DNA from: DATMXT01 sp963662765
GTDB lineage: Bacteria; Bacillota; Clostridia; Oscillospirales; Feifaniaceae
Reading direction: 5' to 3'
Assembly (NCBI GenBank): GCA_963662765.2
Contig: CAXXUP010000006.1
Location: 372,001-436,000, forward strand
DNA length: 64,000 nucleotides
Position numbers and translations under genes: made by a program. How positions within the stretch are numbered: position 1 is the stretch's first letter; each line of letters starts with the position of its first letter. Below are positions 28,368-36,189 of this stretch, piece by piece. Below the pieces are notes generated by a model. That model was not told where the DNA came from and searched no databases. It worked only from the letters and a program-made list of their open reading frames with translations.

Positions 28368-30839
28368 ATGAAGATGAAAACCAAAATTGCAGTGACGATT
28401 TTTCCGATTTTGATCATTGCGATTATTCTGATTAATTTGGTGTTCGATCTGTTTTTTCGCGAATTTATTTTACAAAGCGAGCAAAATCAAGTCAATTCTT
28501 CCGTGGCCAATATTTCGTCTTACATAGATGAAAAAAATGATAAGTATTCCGGGGGTGTAGGCGACTGGGGCCACTGGGATGACACGTACGAGTTTGTAGC
28601 CGGAGACAATCCAAGTTATATCGAGCTGAATATGACAGAGAGTACTTTTAATAGCCTCGATCTCAGCTTCATCATTCTTATGAATCAGGATGGCTTGGTC
28701 GTATATCGGCAGTATTATCAATCCGTCGAAGAAGAATTTTCGGATTTCCCCGCCGGCTTTTTAGAAAATGAGGGCAATGTAATCAATTTCTCAAAAATTG
28801 CAAAAGACACCTCCGGGATTATAAAAATCGGAGAAGCCTTTTATTTCGTTGCGTCAAGCGGCATAACGGATTCTTTACAGGCGGTAGATGCGAGGGGAAC
28901 CATCATTTTCGGCAGACAAATTGACAGTAAGACAACTGGAGACATGGAGCGGATCTCAGGATGCACTATAAGCTCAATTGATGTTTTGGAGAATATCGAT
29001 CAACTAAAGGGGAGGGATGAGCCTCACATTCTGGATGATCGTTATGACATGAATCCTGATCATGCTACAATGAATTTTGAACTTGTAGTTCCCAATGCTT
29101 GTGATCCCGAGTCCTCAATCACGATTTCGATGGCAATGCCGAGAGACTTGTATCTGTTCGGGATGAACAAAGTTCGCTCGTTCACAGTCCACAATACAGT
29201 TGGATGCATCATTGTATGCGCATATATATTCGGTTTGCTTGGCATGTACATTACTAAACCGGTCACGGGCTTAATTGATGACGTTAAGTCAATTGAAATC
29301 AATAAAAACGTGACCAATAGCTTAACGGAAAGATTGTCGGAGAGCGGAACAGATGAACTCTCGTTTTTACGAAAATCAATTAACGGCCTGCTTGATAAAA
29401 TAGAGACCGGCCAAAAAGAACTTATTGAAAGCAGGGAGAAATTACAGGCGACGTTACAATCTGTCGGCGACGGAGTTATCACGGTCGACACAGACGGCAA
29501 AATTCAATTTTTGAATCCGGTTGCCCAGAAACTGACCGGATGGAAATTGGATGAAGTCATGAATGCGCCGCTTTCAGTCGTCTTCAATATCATCAACGAA
29601 TATACGAGGGAACCGGTTGAAAGCCCTGTAACCGCGGTTTTTAAAACTGAAGGAGTCGTTGAACTTTCGAATCATACGCTGCTTGTTTCAAAGGACGGCG
29701 CTGAAGTACCGATTGAGGATACCGCAGCACCCATCAAAGATTCAGCAGGTAAAATCATTGGCTGCGTCTTAGTATTCAGGGATTTCAGCGAACGCAAAGA
29801 GAAACAAAAACGTATCGAATACCTGAGCTTCCATGACCAGCTTACAGGCTTGTACAACCGCAGATTTTTCGTAGAGGAACTGAATAGAATTAACGTAGAG
29901 AGAAATCTGCCGTTGTCATTTGTGTATGCCGACGTCAATGGGCTGAAAATGATCAATGATGCGTTTGGACATGAGCGCGGAGATGAACTGATTGGGCGGG
30001 TAGCGGAAGTTTTGAAAACGGAGTGCCGAGCCGATGACATCATCGCCAGAATCGGTGGGGATGAATTCGTCATCCTGCTGCCGAAAACAACCGGAGCATC
30101 GGTTGAAAAGCTTGTTAGACGAATCTCGGAAATCATCGATAAGATCAGTATCATGAATGTTCAAATATCCGTATCATTTGGCTGGGATACGAAAACAGAT
30201 GTGAACCAGTCTGCGATGGATGTTTTGAAAAGCGCCGAAAACTTTATGTATCAGAAAAAAATTCTGAATAGTTCAAGCAAACGAAACGGGATTATCAAAT
30301 CCATTCTGAATACGTTACTGATTAAAAGCCCGAGAGAAGGCTCTCATTCTGAACGGGTGAGTAAGCTTTGCGAACAGATCGGGAAGGCATATCAACTGGA
30401 GGCAGACGAAATAAAAGAGCTCTGTATTGCCGGTGAACTCCATGACATCGGGAAAATCGCAGTAGACGAGATGATCCTGAACAAAACCAGCAGTCTTTCC
30501 ACGTCGGAATGGGCGCAGAATAAGCACCATCCCGAAATCGGATATCGGCTGCTGGGGGCCACTGCCGAATTCAATAATATTGCGGAATACGTGCTTGCGC
30601 ATCATGAGAGATGGGATGGAGAAGGGTATCCAAAGGGGTTAAAAGGGGAGGAGATTGTTTGGAAGGCCAGAGTGATTTCGGTAGCCGATGCGTTTGATGC
30701 GATGACCTGCGAGAGACCGTATCGCAAGGCGTTCAGCCAGGAAGAGGCTGTCGAAGAATTGAAGAAAAACGCGGGGAAGCAGTTTGACCCGGATATTGTA
30801 AATGTGTTTATTGAAAAAGTGCTTGGGTTAAAAATGTAA
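28368..30839 (+). CDS. CHASE4-HAMP-PAS-GGDEF-HD-GYP signalling protein
   Basis: 823-aa membrane sensor for c-di-GMP turnover. An N-terminal TM (about 7-29) leads into an extracellular CHASE4-type domain (about 35-260, with WGHWDDTYEFVAGD). A second TM (about 270-293), a HAMP-like linker and a PAS domain (about 350-470) follow. Next comes a diguanylate cyclase domain with an intact GGDEF at 563-567. The C-terminal HD-GYP phosphodiesterase domain has His-Asp at 692-693 and HHERWDGEGYP from 745. Both opposing activities look intact. The extracellular ligand is unknown. The ATG has GAGGAATGTAA ahead. Monocistronic, ending at a terminator. Confidence 0.92.
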   Translation: MKMKTKIAVTIFPILIIAIILINLVFDLFFREFILQSEQNQVNSSVANISSYIDEKNDKYSGGVGDWGHWDDTYEFVAGDNPSYIELNMTESTFNSLDLSFIILMNQDGLVVYRQYYQSVEEEFSDFPAGFLENEGNVINFSKIAKDTSGIIKIGEAFYFVASSGITDSLQAVDARGTIIFGRQIDSKTTGDMERISGCTISSIDVLENIDQLKGRDEPHILDDRYDMNPDHATMNFELVVPNACDPESSITISMAMPRDLYLFGMNKVRSFTVHNTVGCIIVCAYIFGLLGMYITKPVTGLIDDVKSIEINKNVTNSLTERLSESGTDELSFLRKSINGLLDKIETGQKELIESREKLQATLQSVGDGVITVDTDGKIQFLNPVAQKLTGWKLDEVMNAPLSVVFNIINEYTREPVESPVTAVFKTEGVVELSNHTLLVSKDGAEVPIEDTAAPIKDSAGKIIGCVLVFRDFSERKEKQKRIEYLSFHDQLTGLYNRRFFVEELNRINVERNLPLSFVYADVNGLKMINDAFGHERGDELIGRVAEVLKTECRADDIIARIGGDEFVILLPKTTGASVEKLVRRISEIIDKISIMNVQISVSFGWDTKTDVNQSAMDVLKSAENFMYQKKILNSSSKRNGIIKSILNTLLIKSPREGSHSERVSKLCEQIGKAYQLEADEIKELCIAGELHDIGKIAVDEMILNKTSSLSTSEWAQNKHHPEIGYRLLGATAEFNNIAEYVLAHHERWDGEGYPKGLKGEEIVWKARVISVADAFDAMTCERPYRKAFSQEEAVEELKKNAGKQFDPDIVNVFIEKVLGLKM

Positions 30840-30880
30840 ACACAGACCGTTATCGTAAGCTGCGATGGTTCGTGAATTAA

Positions 30881-30925
30881 AACGCCGGAAGCCTTGAAAA
30901 CACAAGAGCTTCCGGCGTTAGCCTT
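30881..30925 (+). terminator. Terminator of GGDEF/HD-GYP gene
   Basis: 12-bp stem AACGCCGGAAGC / GCTTCCGGCGTT (30881-30892 and 30908-30919), followed by AGCCTTTT. Confidence 0.75.
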
Positions 30926-31061
30926 TTAAAACAGACAGAGGATAATGACGGCATCAGCCCAAGGTTGCGGCGCCTATTAGCGAAAACGAACGAGGGCGGC
31001 TTATAAAAAATATAGGGATTTGTTTTATTGGAAAACAAGGATTCCCTTTTCACAGAAAAAT

Positions 31062-31098
31062 AAGAAGTGTTGCGCTTATACACAGCAACACCTCTTTT
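31062..31098 (-). terminator. Terminator of degV-like gene
   Basis: Stem AAGAGGTGTTGC / GCAACACTTCTT with one mismatch, 23 bp past the DegV stop on the minus strand, followed by ATTTTTC. Confidence 0.65.
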
Positions 31099-31120
31099 GT
31101 GTTTTTGCTAAAAAAATGAT

Positions 31121-32083
31121 TTATGATTTGAGATGCCTGTTTTTAAACTTTTCAACAAACGCTTCCCGGGTGATCAGAAAATGGTTTAATTCGTTGACCA
31201 GTATTCCATCGTGATTCCGGTCTTTTTCAACGAAGTACATCGAAATGCCGCCAAGCCCGACGTGTGTTCCCACCGAAACACCCATTTGCATGATGATAAC
31301 TTCGCCCGTGAAGCCGCTTTCCTGCAGCAGCTTCGTTTTCAAATTTTCAGCGTAGGCCAAATCGGAGGTATATCCGATGATGACGAAGGTCGTCATCTCC
31401 TCGTCAACCCGCCGGATGAATTCCCGCACGTAGTGATTCAAAACGTTCTTTCGCCCGCGCTCCTTGGCGACAATGGCGCCCCTACTGTCTTTCATGGTCA
31501 TGATGGGCTTTAGCTTCAGCATCTTGCCGATAATGGCACTCGCATTGGAGAGCCTTCCGCTTCGGATTAGGTTGTCCAGATCGTCGACGGAGAGAAAATG
31601 CTTGATGTGTTTTTTGAAAGTTTCATTAAACGAAACGAGTTCCTCAAACGTGTACCCGGCCTCCCGAAGCTGGGCGGACTTGATGATCAGGTACCCGCTG
31701 CCGTGGCTCATGCACAGTGAATCCACGACGTGCAGCTTATATTCGGCCCCGTCGTACTTCTCATAAAACAGCTCCTTAGCCACCATGGCGGATTGATAAG
31801 AGCCGCTGGTGCCGCTGGACATGCAGATGCACAGAATTTCCTTACAGCCTTCCGCGATTCCCTCTTCCATGCAGCGCATAAATTCCGCGGGGCTCGGCAT
31901 GGCGGTCGTCGGGTTATCTTTGAGGTCCATCATGATGTTATAGAACTCGTCCGGCTGAATATCAATGCGGTCCCGATAGTCTTTTCCGTCTATTTGAATG
32001 ATAAGAGGCGCGATGCTGATGCGATAGCGGGCTAAGACTTCATCGGACAAATCACAGGTTGAGTCGGCTATTATTTTGATCAT
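31121..32083 (-). CDS. DegV family fatty-acid-binding protein
   Basis: 320 aa, full length for DegV/FakB-like proteins, which bind a single fatty acid and can present it to the kinase FakA. Landmarks are IIADSTCDLSDEVL at the N-terminus, TTAMPSPAEF, CICMSSGTSGSYQSA, and a C-terminal GTHVGLGGISMYFVEKD. Whether it partners a FakA is unknown; none is encoded here. Start ATG 32083 with GGAGGCG ahead. The first ~30 codons plus promoter are duplicated at 33357-33583. Confidence 0.93.
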   Translation of the reverse strand: MIKIIADSTCDLSDEVLARYRISIAPLIIQIDGKDYRDRIDIQPDEFYNIMMDLKDNPTTAMPSPAEFMRCMEEGIAEGCKEILCICMSSGTSGSYQSAMVAKELFYEKYDGAEYKLHVVDSLCMSHGSGYLIIKSAQLREAGYTFEELVSFNETFKKHIKHFLSVDDLDNLIRSGRLSNASAIIGKMLKLKPIMTMKDSRGAIVAKERGRKNVLNHYVREFIRRVDEEMTTFVIIGYTSDLAYAENLKTKLLQESGFTGEVIIMQMGVSVGTHVGLGGISMYFVEKDRNHDGILVNELNHFLITREAFVEKFKNRHLKS

Positions 32084-32224
32084 TGAACGCCTCCGATTTT
32101 TTTACTTTGCGCCTCTTCTTCTAATAGAAAAGCATATGTGTTTAGAATGTGTTTATCAAGGTCCTTAAGTGCTGGCTATATATTAACATATTCTGTTTTA
32201 TTTATGTAGTGGTAACTTGAAATA
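31998..32224. repeat. Direct repeat, copy 1 (degV 5' end + promoter)
   Basis: About 225 bp covering the degV start region and upstream DNA, repeated in the same orientation at 33359-33583 with roughly 80% identity by eye. The two copies bracket the XRE/membrane gene. Confidence 0.85.
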
Positions 32225-32441
32225 ATTAAAAATTAGATACTCCTTTGCAAAAGGGTTCTGCAAAGGGAGTTTATTTCCAGATACCAGATGCGTTTTGCTG
32301 CTAAATAGGTTGGTTTGTTTCGAGCGATAGGATGCATTTAGCTGCGCACAGGAAAGCGATCGTTTCGAATGGCCGAAATGAAGCGGATAGAGACGGTTCG
32401 AGTCAATTAAAAAAACTTCTCACCCTTAATGCAATATATAC
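32225..32441. other. Intergenic region upstream of XRE gene
   Basis: About 220 bp with no supported gene, following the duplicated degV promoter region. Nothing recognised before the consensus promoter at 32442. Confidence 0.35.
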
Positions 32442-32470
32442 TTGACATATTGAATGGTATAAAGTATAAT
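32442..32470 (+). promoter_or_regulatory. Consensus promoter of XRE/membrane gene
   Basis: Perfect -35 TTGACA (32442-32447), 17 bp, perfect -10 TATAAT (32465-32470). A promoter this strong normally needs repression, which fits the overlapping dyad. Confidence 0.88.
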
Positions 32471-32480
32471 ATTCAACATG
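32446..32480. promoter_or_regulatory. Probable autoregulatory operator
   Basis: Inverted repeat CATATTGAATGGT (32446-32458) / AATATTCAACATG (32468-32480), 10 of 13 positions symmetric around 32463. It spans the spacer, -10 and start region, next to the ribosome site of the gene encoding an HTH protein. Confidence 0.6.
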
Positions 32481-32493
32481 AGGGGTGTTACAT

Positions 32494-33156
32494 GTGAAAA
32501 ACAAAAAAATGAAAATCGCGAGAATTGAAAGTGATGTTTCGCAGGAGCAGTTAGCCGAAATGGTAGGCGTTACTCGGCAGACAATCAGCCTGATTGAATC
32601 GGGCAATTACAATCCGACATTAAAGCTCTGTGTTGACATCTGCAAAGCACTTAACAAAACCCTAAACGAGTTATTCTGGGGAGGAATGATTATGAACACC
32701 GAAAAAATAGTCAAAGAAGCAAGAACAATTATGATGATTGGCATCATAATTGGCGCGATATTACTTGGCGCAGGCATCGCATTCAGGTTAATGGATGTGA
32801 GCTTTATATCGAACACAAAAGCGATTATTGGATTGTCTTTTATGCCATTTAGCGTAGCCTTTATCTATTACTTGAAACCGTCGGGAATTAAAAAGACTCC
32901 ACAAAAAGTGAAAAATATCATTATCAGCGAAAGTGATGAAAGACTTATTGCGCTTAAAAATGAAGCGGATACAAAAGCATTTAAGATAATTCAAGCTGCA
33001 ATATTTTTAAGCTACATGGGTTATACGCTCATGGTGCCGGAGGATATTTTTGAAGCTGTTGGTTGGTGGATCTTGCTTGGACTTCTGTTTATTACATTCA
33101 TTTCTCGGGGAATCCTTATGGCGATGGCGATGAAAAACCCAAAGTCCGAAGAATAA
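32494..33156 (+). CDS. XRE-type HTH fused to membrane domain
   Basis: 220 aa. Residues 1-64 form a Cro/CI-type HTH (ARIESDVSQEQLAEMVGVTRQTISLIESGNYNPTLKL, ending LNELFW). The rest is a membrane module with about four hydrophobic helices (near 79-97, 108-126, 168-182 and 186-205). Start GTG at 32494 has AGGGGTG 6 nt ahead. At the domain junction lies a strong internal ribosome site GGGGAGG (32678-32684) and an in-frame ATG at 32692 (codon 67), so the membrane part may also be made alone. Homologous HTH proteins usually end at about this point, suggesting two genes fused by loss of a stop. Function unknown; probably self-regulated. Confidence 0.8.
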   Translation: MKNKKMKIARIESDVSQEQLAEMVGVTRQTISLIESGNYNPTLKLCVDICKALNKTLNELFWGGMIMNTEKIVKEARTIMMIGIIIGAILLGAGIAFRLMDVSFISNTKAIIGLSFMPFSVAFIYYLKPSGIKKTPQKVKNIIISESDERLIALKNEADTKAFKIIQAAIFLSYMGYTLMVPEDIFEAVGWWILLGLLFITFISRGILMAMAMKNPKSEE

Positions 33157-33229
33157 CAGCTCGATAAACATTCGTGTTTTTACATTGGGTCTTCGATCTG
33201 TTCGTAAGGAACCGCTATGCCAAAACCCG

Positions 33230-33288
33230 AATGGCCAATTATATAGGCACCAGTCGGGGGTGCCTTTATAATTGGCCATTTTCCTTTT
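33230..33288 (+). terminator. Long two-part terminator hairpin
   Basis: Outer 14-bp perfect stem AATGGCCAATTATA / TATAATTGGCCATT (33230-33243 and 33267-33280) encloses a second stem GGCACC / GGTGCC, then TTCCTTTTTT. Confidence 0.8.
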
Positions 33289-33356
33289 TTCGAACTTGTT
33301 CGGTTTAATTTTAAAAACAAATTATTGAGGTCTCAAAAAGAATGTCGGGGCACCTG

Positions 33357-33444
33357 AAATGATAAGAGGTGCGATGCTGATGTGGCAGCGGGCTAAGACT
33401 TCATCGGACAAATCACAGGTTGAGTCGGCTATTATTTTGATCAT
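33357..33444 (-). pseudogene. degV 5' fragment (duplicated remnant)
   Basis: Minus-strand ATG at 33444 with GAGGTG ahead encodes MIKIIADSTCDLSDEVLAR and then CHISIAPLI. This is nearly identical to the first ~29 residues of the intact DegV at 31121-32083 (two substitutions). Homology stops at 33357. Upstream promoter DNA to 33583 is duplicated as well. It is a truncated copy, not a functional gene. Confidence 0.85.
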
Positions 33445-33583
33445 AAAACACCTCGGGGTTTTATAATTTGCACCTCTTCATCAAATAGAAAAGCATGTAT
33501 ACCTAGTATGCTTTCGTCAAGCTCGTAAAGTGCTTGCTATATTTAAGCATATCCTGTATTATTTATATAGTGACAACTTAAAA
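33359..33583. repeat. Direct repeat, copy 2
   Basis: Second copy of the 225-bp segment at 31998-32224, same orientation. It contains the degV fragment and its former promoter. Confidence 0.85.
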
Positions 33584-33690
33584 TATATCTCGATACCAGC
33601 AAGCGTGGCACCCTGCGCCCGATTTCGCAAAGCGCCTTGCCTCGCTTTTTGCACGATTTCGATTTAAAATAGTTTGGGAGGAGTTGAGAA

Positions 33691-34023
33691 ATGAACAAAA
33701 GAATGAAAGAATCTCTGATTGGCGGGGTAATACTGGGCATTTTCTGTGTGGTGGGGGCATATATCCGCTCCGGATTTACCGCAACGCCCGGTTTTGTGTT
33801 TGCACTGTGGTATAACCGTGTGATCATCGGGCTTACAGTGGGAGCACCGTGGGGCGCGACTACGAAAAGCAAGGCGCTGGTACGCGGAGGGCTGCTCGGC
33901 CTTTTGGTGTCATTTGCGTTTTACAGTTCTACGGAATATCGCGACCCGGTGAGTTTTGTGGCCGGAATTGTCTATGGCGTAATCCTGGAGGCATGGCTTG
34001 GCAGATCTAAAAAAATAGCCTAG
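33691..34023 (+). CDS. Small membrane protein, unknown
   Basis: 110 aa with about three or four hydrophobic helices (near 8-26, 34-52, 62-78 and 86-102) and a basic C-terminus (GRSKKIA). Not assigned to a family. The ATG at 33691 follows GGGAGGAG with proper spacing, and the stop is TAG. Followed by a terminator, so transcribed alone. Confidence 0.7.
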   Translation: MNKRMKESLIGGVILGIFCVVGAYIRSGFTATPGFVFALWYNRVIIGLTVGAPWGATTKSKALVRGGLLGLLVSFAFYSSTEYRDPVSFVAGIVYGVILEAWLGRSKKIA

Positions 34024-34091
34024 CAGCATCAGACAGCAATATACGCTGCGTTTTGCGGCGCAAAAGTGCTAGTGTTGTGTCATTGACTGAC

Positions 34092-34127
34092 AAAACAGAC
34101 ACCCTTATTCTGGAGGGTGTCTGTTTT
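34092..34127. terminator. Terminator
   Basis: 13-bp perfect stem AAAACAGACACCC / GGGTGTCTGTTTT with loop TTATTCTGGA, between the 110-aa gene and the chrB operon. Confidence 0.88.
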
Positions 34128-34201
34128 CATATGCCGATTTTCTCTTCTGCAGGCATGACCGTTAAAATAAACGTGGCCCTCGCGGATTGGCAAAAAGGGT
34201 A

Positions 34202-34252
34202 TTGTAACCGGTATTACATCGTGCTATATTAAGCTTGTAACCGGTATTACAT
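34202..34252 (+). promoter_or_regulatory. chrB promoter with twin operators
   Basis: Two identical 18-bp sites TTGTAACCGGTATTACAT lie at 34202-34219 and 34235-34252. Each contains the dyad TGTAA-N6-TTACA. The first supplies the -35 (TTGTAA, 34202-34207). The -10 TATATT (34225-34230) sits 17 bp on, between the sites. The second site lies at the start of transcription. This arrangement implies repression by a dimeric regulator bound at both sites. Confidence 0.75.
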
Positions 34253-34266
34253 TTCGAGGTGATTTT

Positions 34267-34821
34267 ATGGCTTGGAATAAATGGATCGCGCTGAGCTACA
34301 CGCTGCCCAGGGAGCCGTCGCGGGTGAGGGTGTCGATCTGGAGAAAGCTGAAGAAGATCGGCGCCGTCGGCATCTGGCAGTCCATGTGGGTGTTGCCCGC
34401 AAATGACGAAAACAGCGCCTTGCTGGGTGAGATCAAAGACGAGGTTTCGAAAAGCGGTGGGGAAGCGTTCATTGTGGCGTTTTCTGCAGACGTTGACGGG
34501 GAGAAAATGATTGCGGACAAGCTCGCAGCCGCCAGAAGCGAGGAATACGGAGAGCTTTTTGAGCAGTGCGAGGACTTCTTTATGGAAATTGACAAGGAGA
34601 TAGGACGCAGGAATTTCACGTTTGCCGAAATTGAGGAAAACGAGGAGGAGCTGGGCAAGCTGAAGCAGTGGTTTGAAAAAATTGCAGCCCGCGATACACA
34701 GGGTTCGCCCTTTGGGGAAAAGGCCAAGTCAATGCTGGCGCGGTGCGGAGAGCTGTTGGATGGCTTTTGCGAGAAGGTCTATGAGTATACCGAACTGTCT
34801 GATGATACGCGCGGGGACTGA
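34267..34821 (+). CDS. ChrB N-terminal-type protein
   Basis: 184 aa resembling the N-terminal domain of ChrB: WIALSYTLPREPSRVRVSIWRKLKKIGAVGIWQSMWVLPA, then a helical acidic region (about 95-175). In proteobacteria ChrB controls chromate-responsive operons and the domain has a winged-helix, PaaX-like character. Here it lacks the C-terminal ChrB domain. It is followed after 2 nt by an MFS transporter, a pairing that suggests regulation or assistance of export. Twin operators just upstream make autoregulation plausible (inference). The ATG has CGAGGTG ahead. The real inducer is unknown; chromate is only a possibility. Confidence 0.75.
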   Translation: MAWNKWIALSYTLPREPSRVRVSIWRKLKKIGAVGIWQSMWVLPANDENSALLGEIKDEVSKSGGEAFIVAFSADVDGEKMIADKLAAARSEEYGELFEQCEDFFMEIDKEIGRRNFTFAEIEENEEELGKLKQWFEKIAARDTQGSPFGEKAKSMLARCGELLDGFCEKVYEYTELSDDTRGD

Positions 34822-34823
34822 CG

Positions 34824-35999
34824 ATGAAGAAAAAAGTTTTGTCCAATATCGTGCTGCTTGGCCTTGTCAGCCTGTTCGTTGACATGAGCACAGAGATGGT
34901 CTATCCCCTGGTGCCGCTTTACCTGACGGCGACGCTCGGAGTCACGCCCGCCGTAGTTGGGCTCATCGAAGGCATTGCCGAGAGCGTTGCGTCCTTATTA
35001 AAGGTGTTCAGCGGCTACATTGGGGACGTGTACCAGAATAAGAAACGCCTTGCTTTCGTGGGGTATTCCGCGTCCGTCGTCTACAAGATATCGCTTATGC
35101 TGGCTTCGACCTGGCCAGGCGTTCTGGCGGCAAGAGTCATCGACCGCACCGGAAAGGGCATCCGCACCGCCCCCCGCGACGCCTTAGTGGCCCAGTCGGG
35201 TGACAGCAAAAAACTCGGAGGGTCATTCGGGCTGCACAAGATGCTGGACATGGCGGGCTCGTCTATGGGTGCATTGCTGGCCTATTATTTTGTGGCCACA
35301 AACTACGGGTTTCACAAAGCGTTTCTTTTCTCCATCATTCCGGCGGTGATCGGAATTGCACTCATTTCCGCCGTGCGGGAAGACAAGGCCTGTGATGTGG
35401 CTCCTGAGAAGCTCTCACTGAAGGGACTGCGTCTTGACGGAAAGCTGAAGGCGTATCTCGCCGCTATCTTTGTGTTTTGCCTTGGGAATTCGTCCAACAC
35501 GTTTTTGCTTTTGAAAGCGAGAGAGCGCGGCTTTACGGCAGCGCAGGTCATTTTGCTGTATTTTATTTTCAATGTGTCCACCTCGGTTTTAGCCATCCCG
35601 TCGGGCAGACTGTCCGACAAATACGGGCGGAGCAAAATCCTGGTGCCGGGGTACCTCATTTACGGGCTCGTCTATTTCGGCTTTGCGCAATTTTCCGCAA
35701 AGCCCGCCGTCGTGCTGCTGTTTATCGCGTACGGCGCCTACACCGCCTTTATTGCCGGTGCGGAGCGGGCCTTCATCGTGGAAAATTCCCCGGCCTGCCT
35801 GAAAGGGACCGTTTTGGGGCTTTACGGAATGCTGCAGGGCGTGGGCCTGCTCCTGTCCTCGGTGATCGCGGGTCTCATGTGGGATGGGCTTGGTTCAAAC
35901 GCTCCGTTTATATTCGGTGGTGCGGTCGGTATCATTTCGGCCCTTGCGGTTGGGGCAATATTGGGCAGGAATGATCATACTGAGCTTTGCGCAAAGTGA
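34824..35999 (+). CDS. MFS transporter
   Basis: 391 aa with 12 predicted transmembrane helices, a Major Facilitator Superfamily carrier. The loop 2-3 signature region is seen as FSGYIGDVYQNKKRL, a conserved RVIDRTGKGIRTAPRDALVA follows helix 4, and LSDKYGRSK is the second-half equivalent. The RTGKGIRTAPRDAL block is typical of a clade often annotated as putative drug or metal exporters. Starts 2 nt after the chrB-like gene, so translation is probably coupled. Substrate unknown. Confidence 0.9.
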   Translation: MKKKVLSNIVLLGLVSLFVDMSTEMVYPLVPLYLTATLGVTPAVVGLIEGIAESVASLLKVFSGYIGDVYQNKKRLAFVGYSASVVYKISLMLASTWPGVLAARVIDRTGKGIRTAPRDALVAQSGDSKKLGGSFGLHKMLDMAGSSMGALLAYYFVATNYGFHKAFLFSIIPAVIGIALISAVREDKACDVAPEKLSLKGLRLDGKLKAYLAAIFVFCLGNSSNTFLLLKARERGFTAAQVILLYFIFNVSTSVLAIPSGRLSDKYGRSKILVPGYLIYGLVYFGFAQFSAKPAVVLLFIAYGAYTAFIAGAERAFIVENSPACLKGTVLGLYGMLQGVGLLLSSVIAGLMWDGLGSNAPFIFGGAVGIISALAVGAILGRNDHTELCAK

Positions 36000-36038
36000 A
36001 GCCTACAACACTTTTTTGTTTGCCCCATGGTCCACAGA

Positions 36039-36067
36039 TTGACAAGCCATATCCGAGATACTACAAT
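36039..36067 (+). promoter_or_regulatory. Promoter of SLH surface protein
   Basis: Perfect -35 TTGACA (36039-36044), 17 bp, -10 TACAAT (36062-36067), leaving a leader of about 115 nt before the ATG at 36190. Confidence 0.8.
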
Positions 36068-36189
36068 ATAAGGTTGAATTTGGAGAATTTTGGCGGATTT
36101 ATTTTTTTATACCCGGGACAGCCGTAATCATGGACGAAACAGTCGTGAGATATCAAAGCGCCGCATCCAAAATAGGGGGGAACGCAAAA

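Noticed and set aside
36130..36189. Earlier start (36130) for the surface protein
   Set aside because: It would put 20 hydrophilic residues before the signal peptide and has no ribosome site; the ATG at 36190 has both in place.
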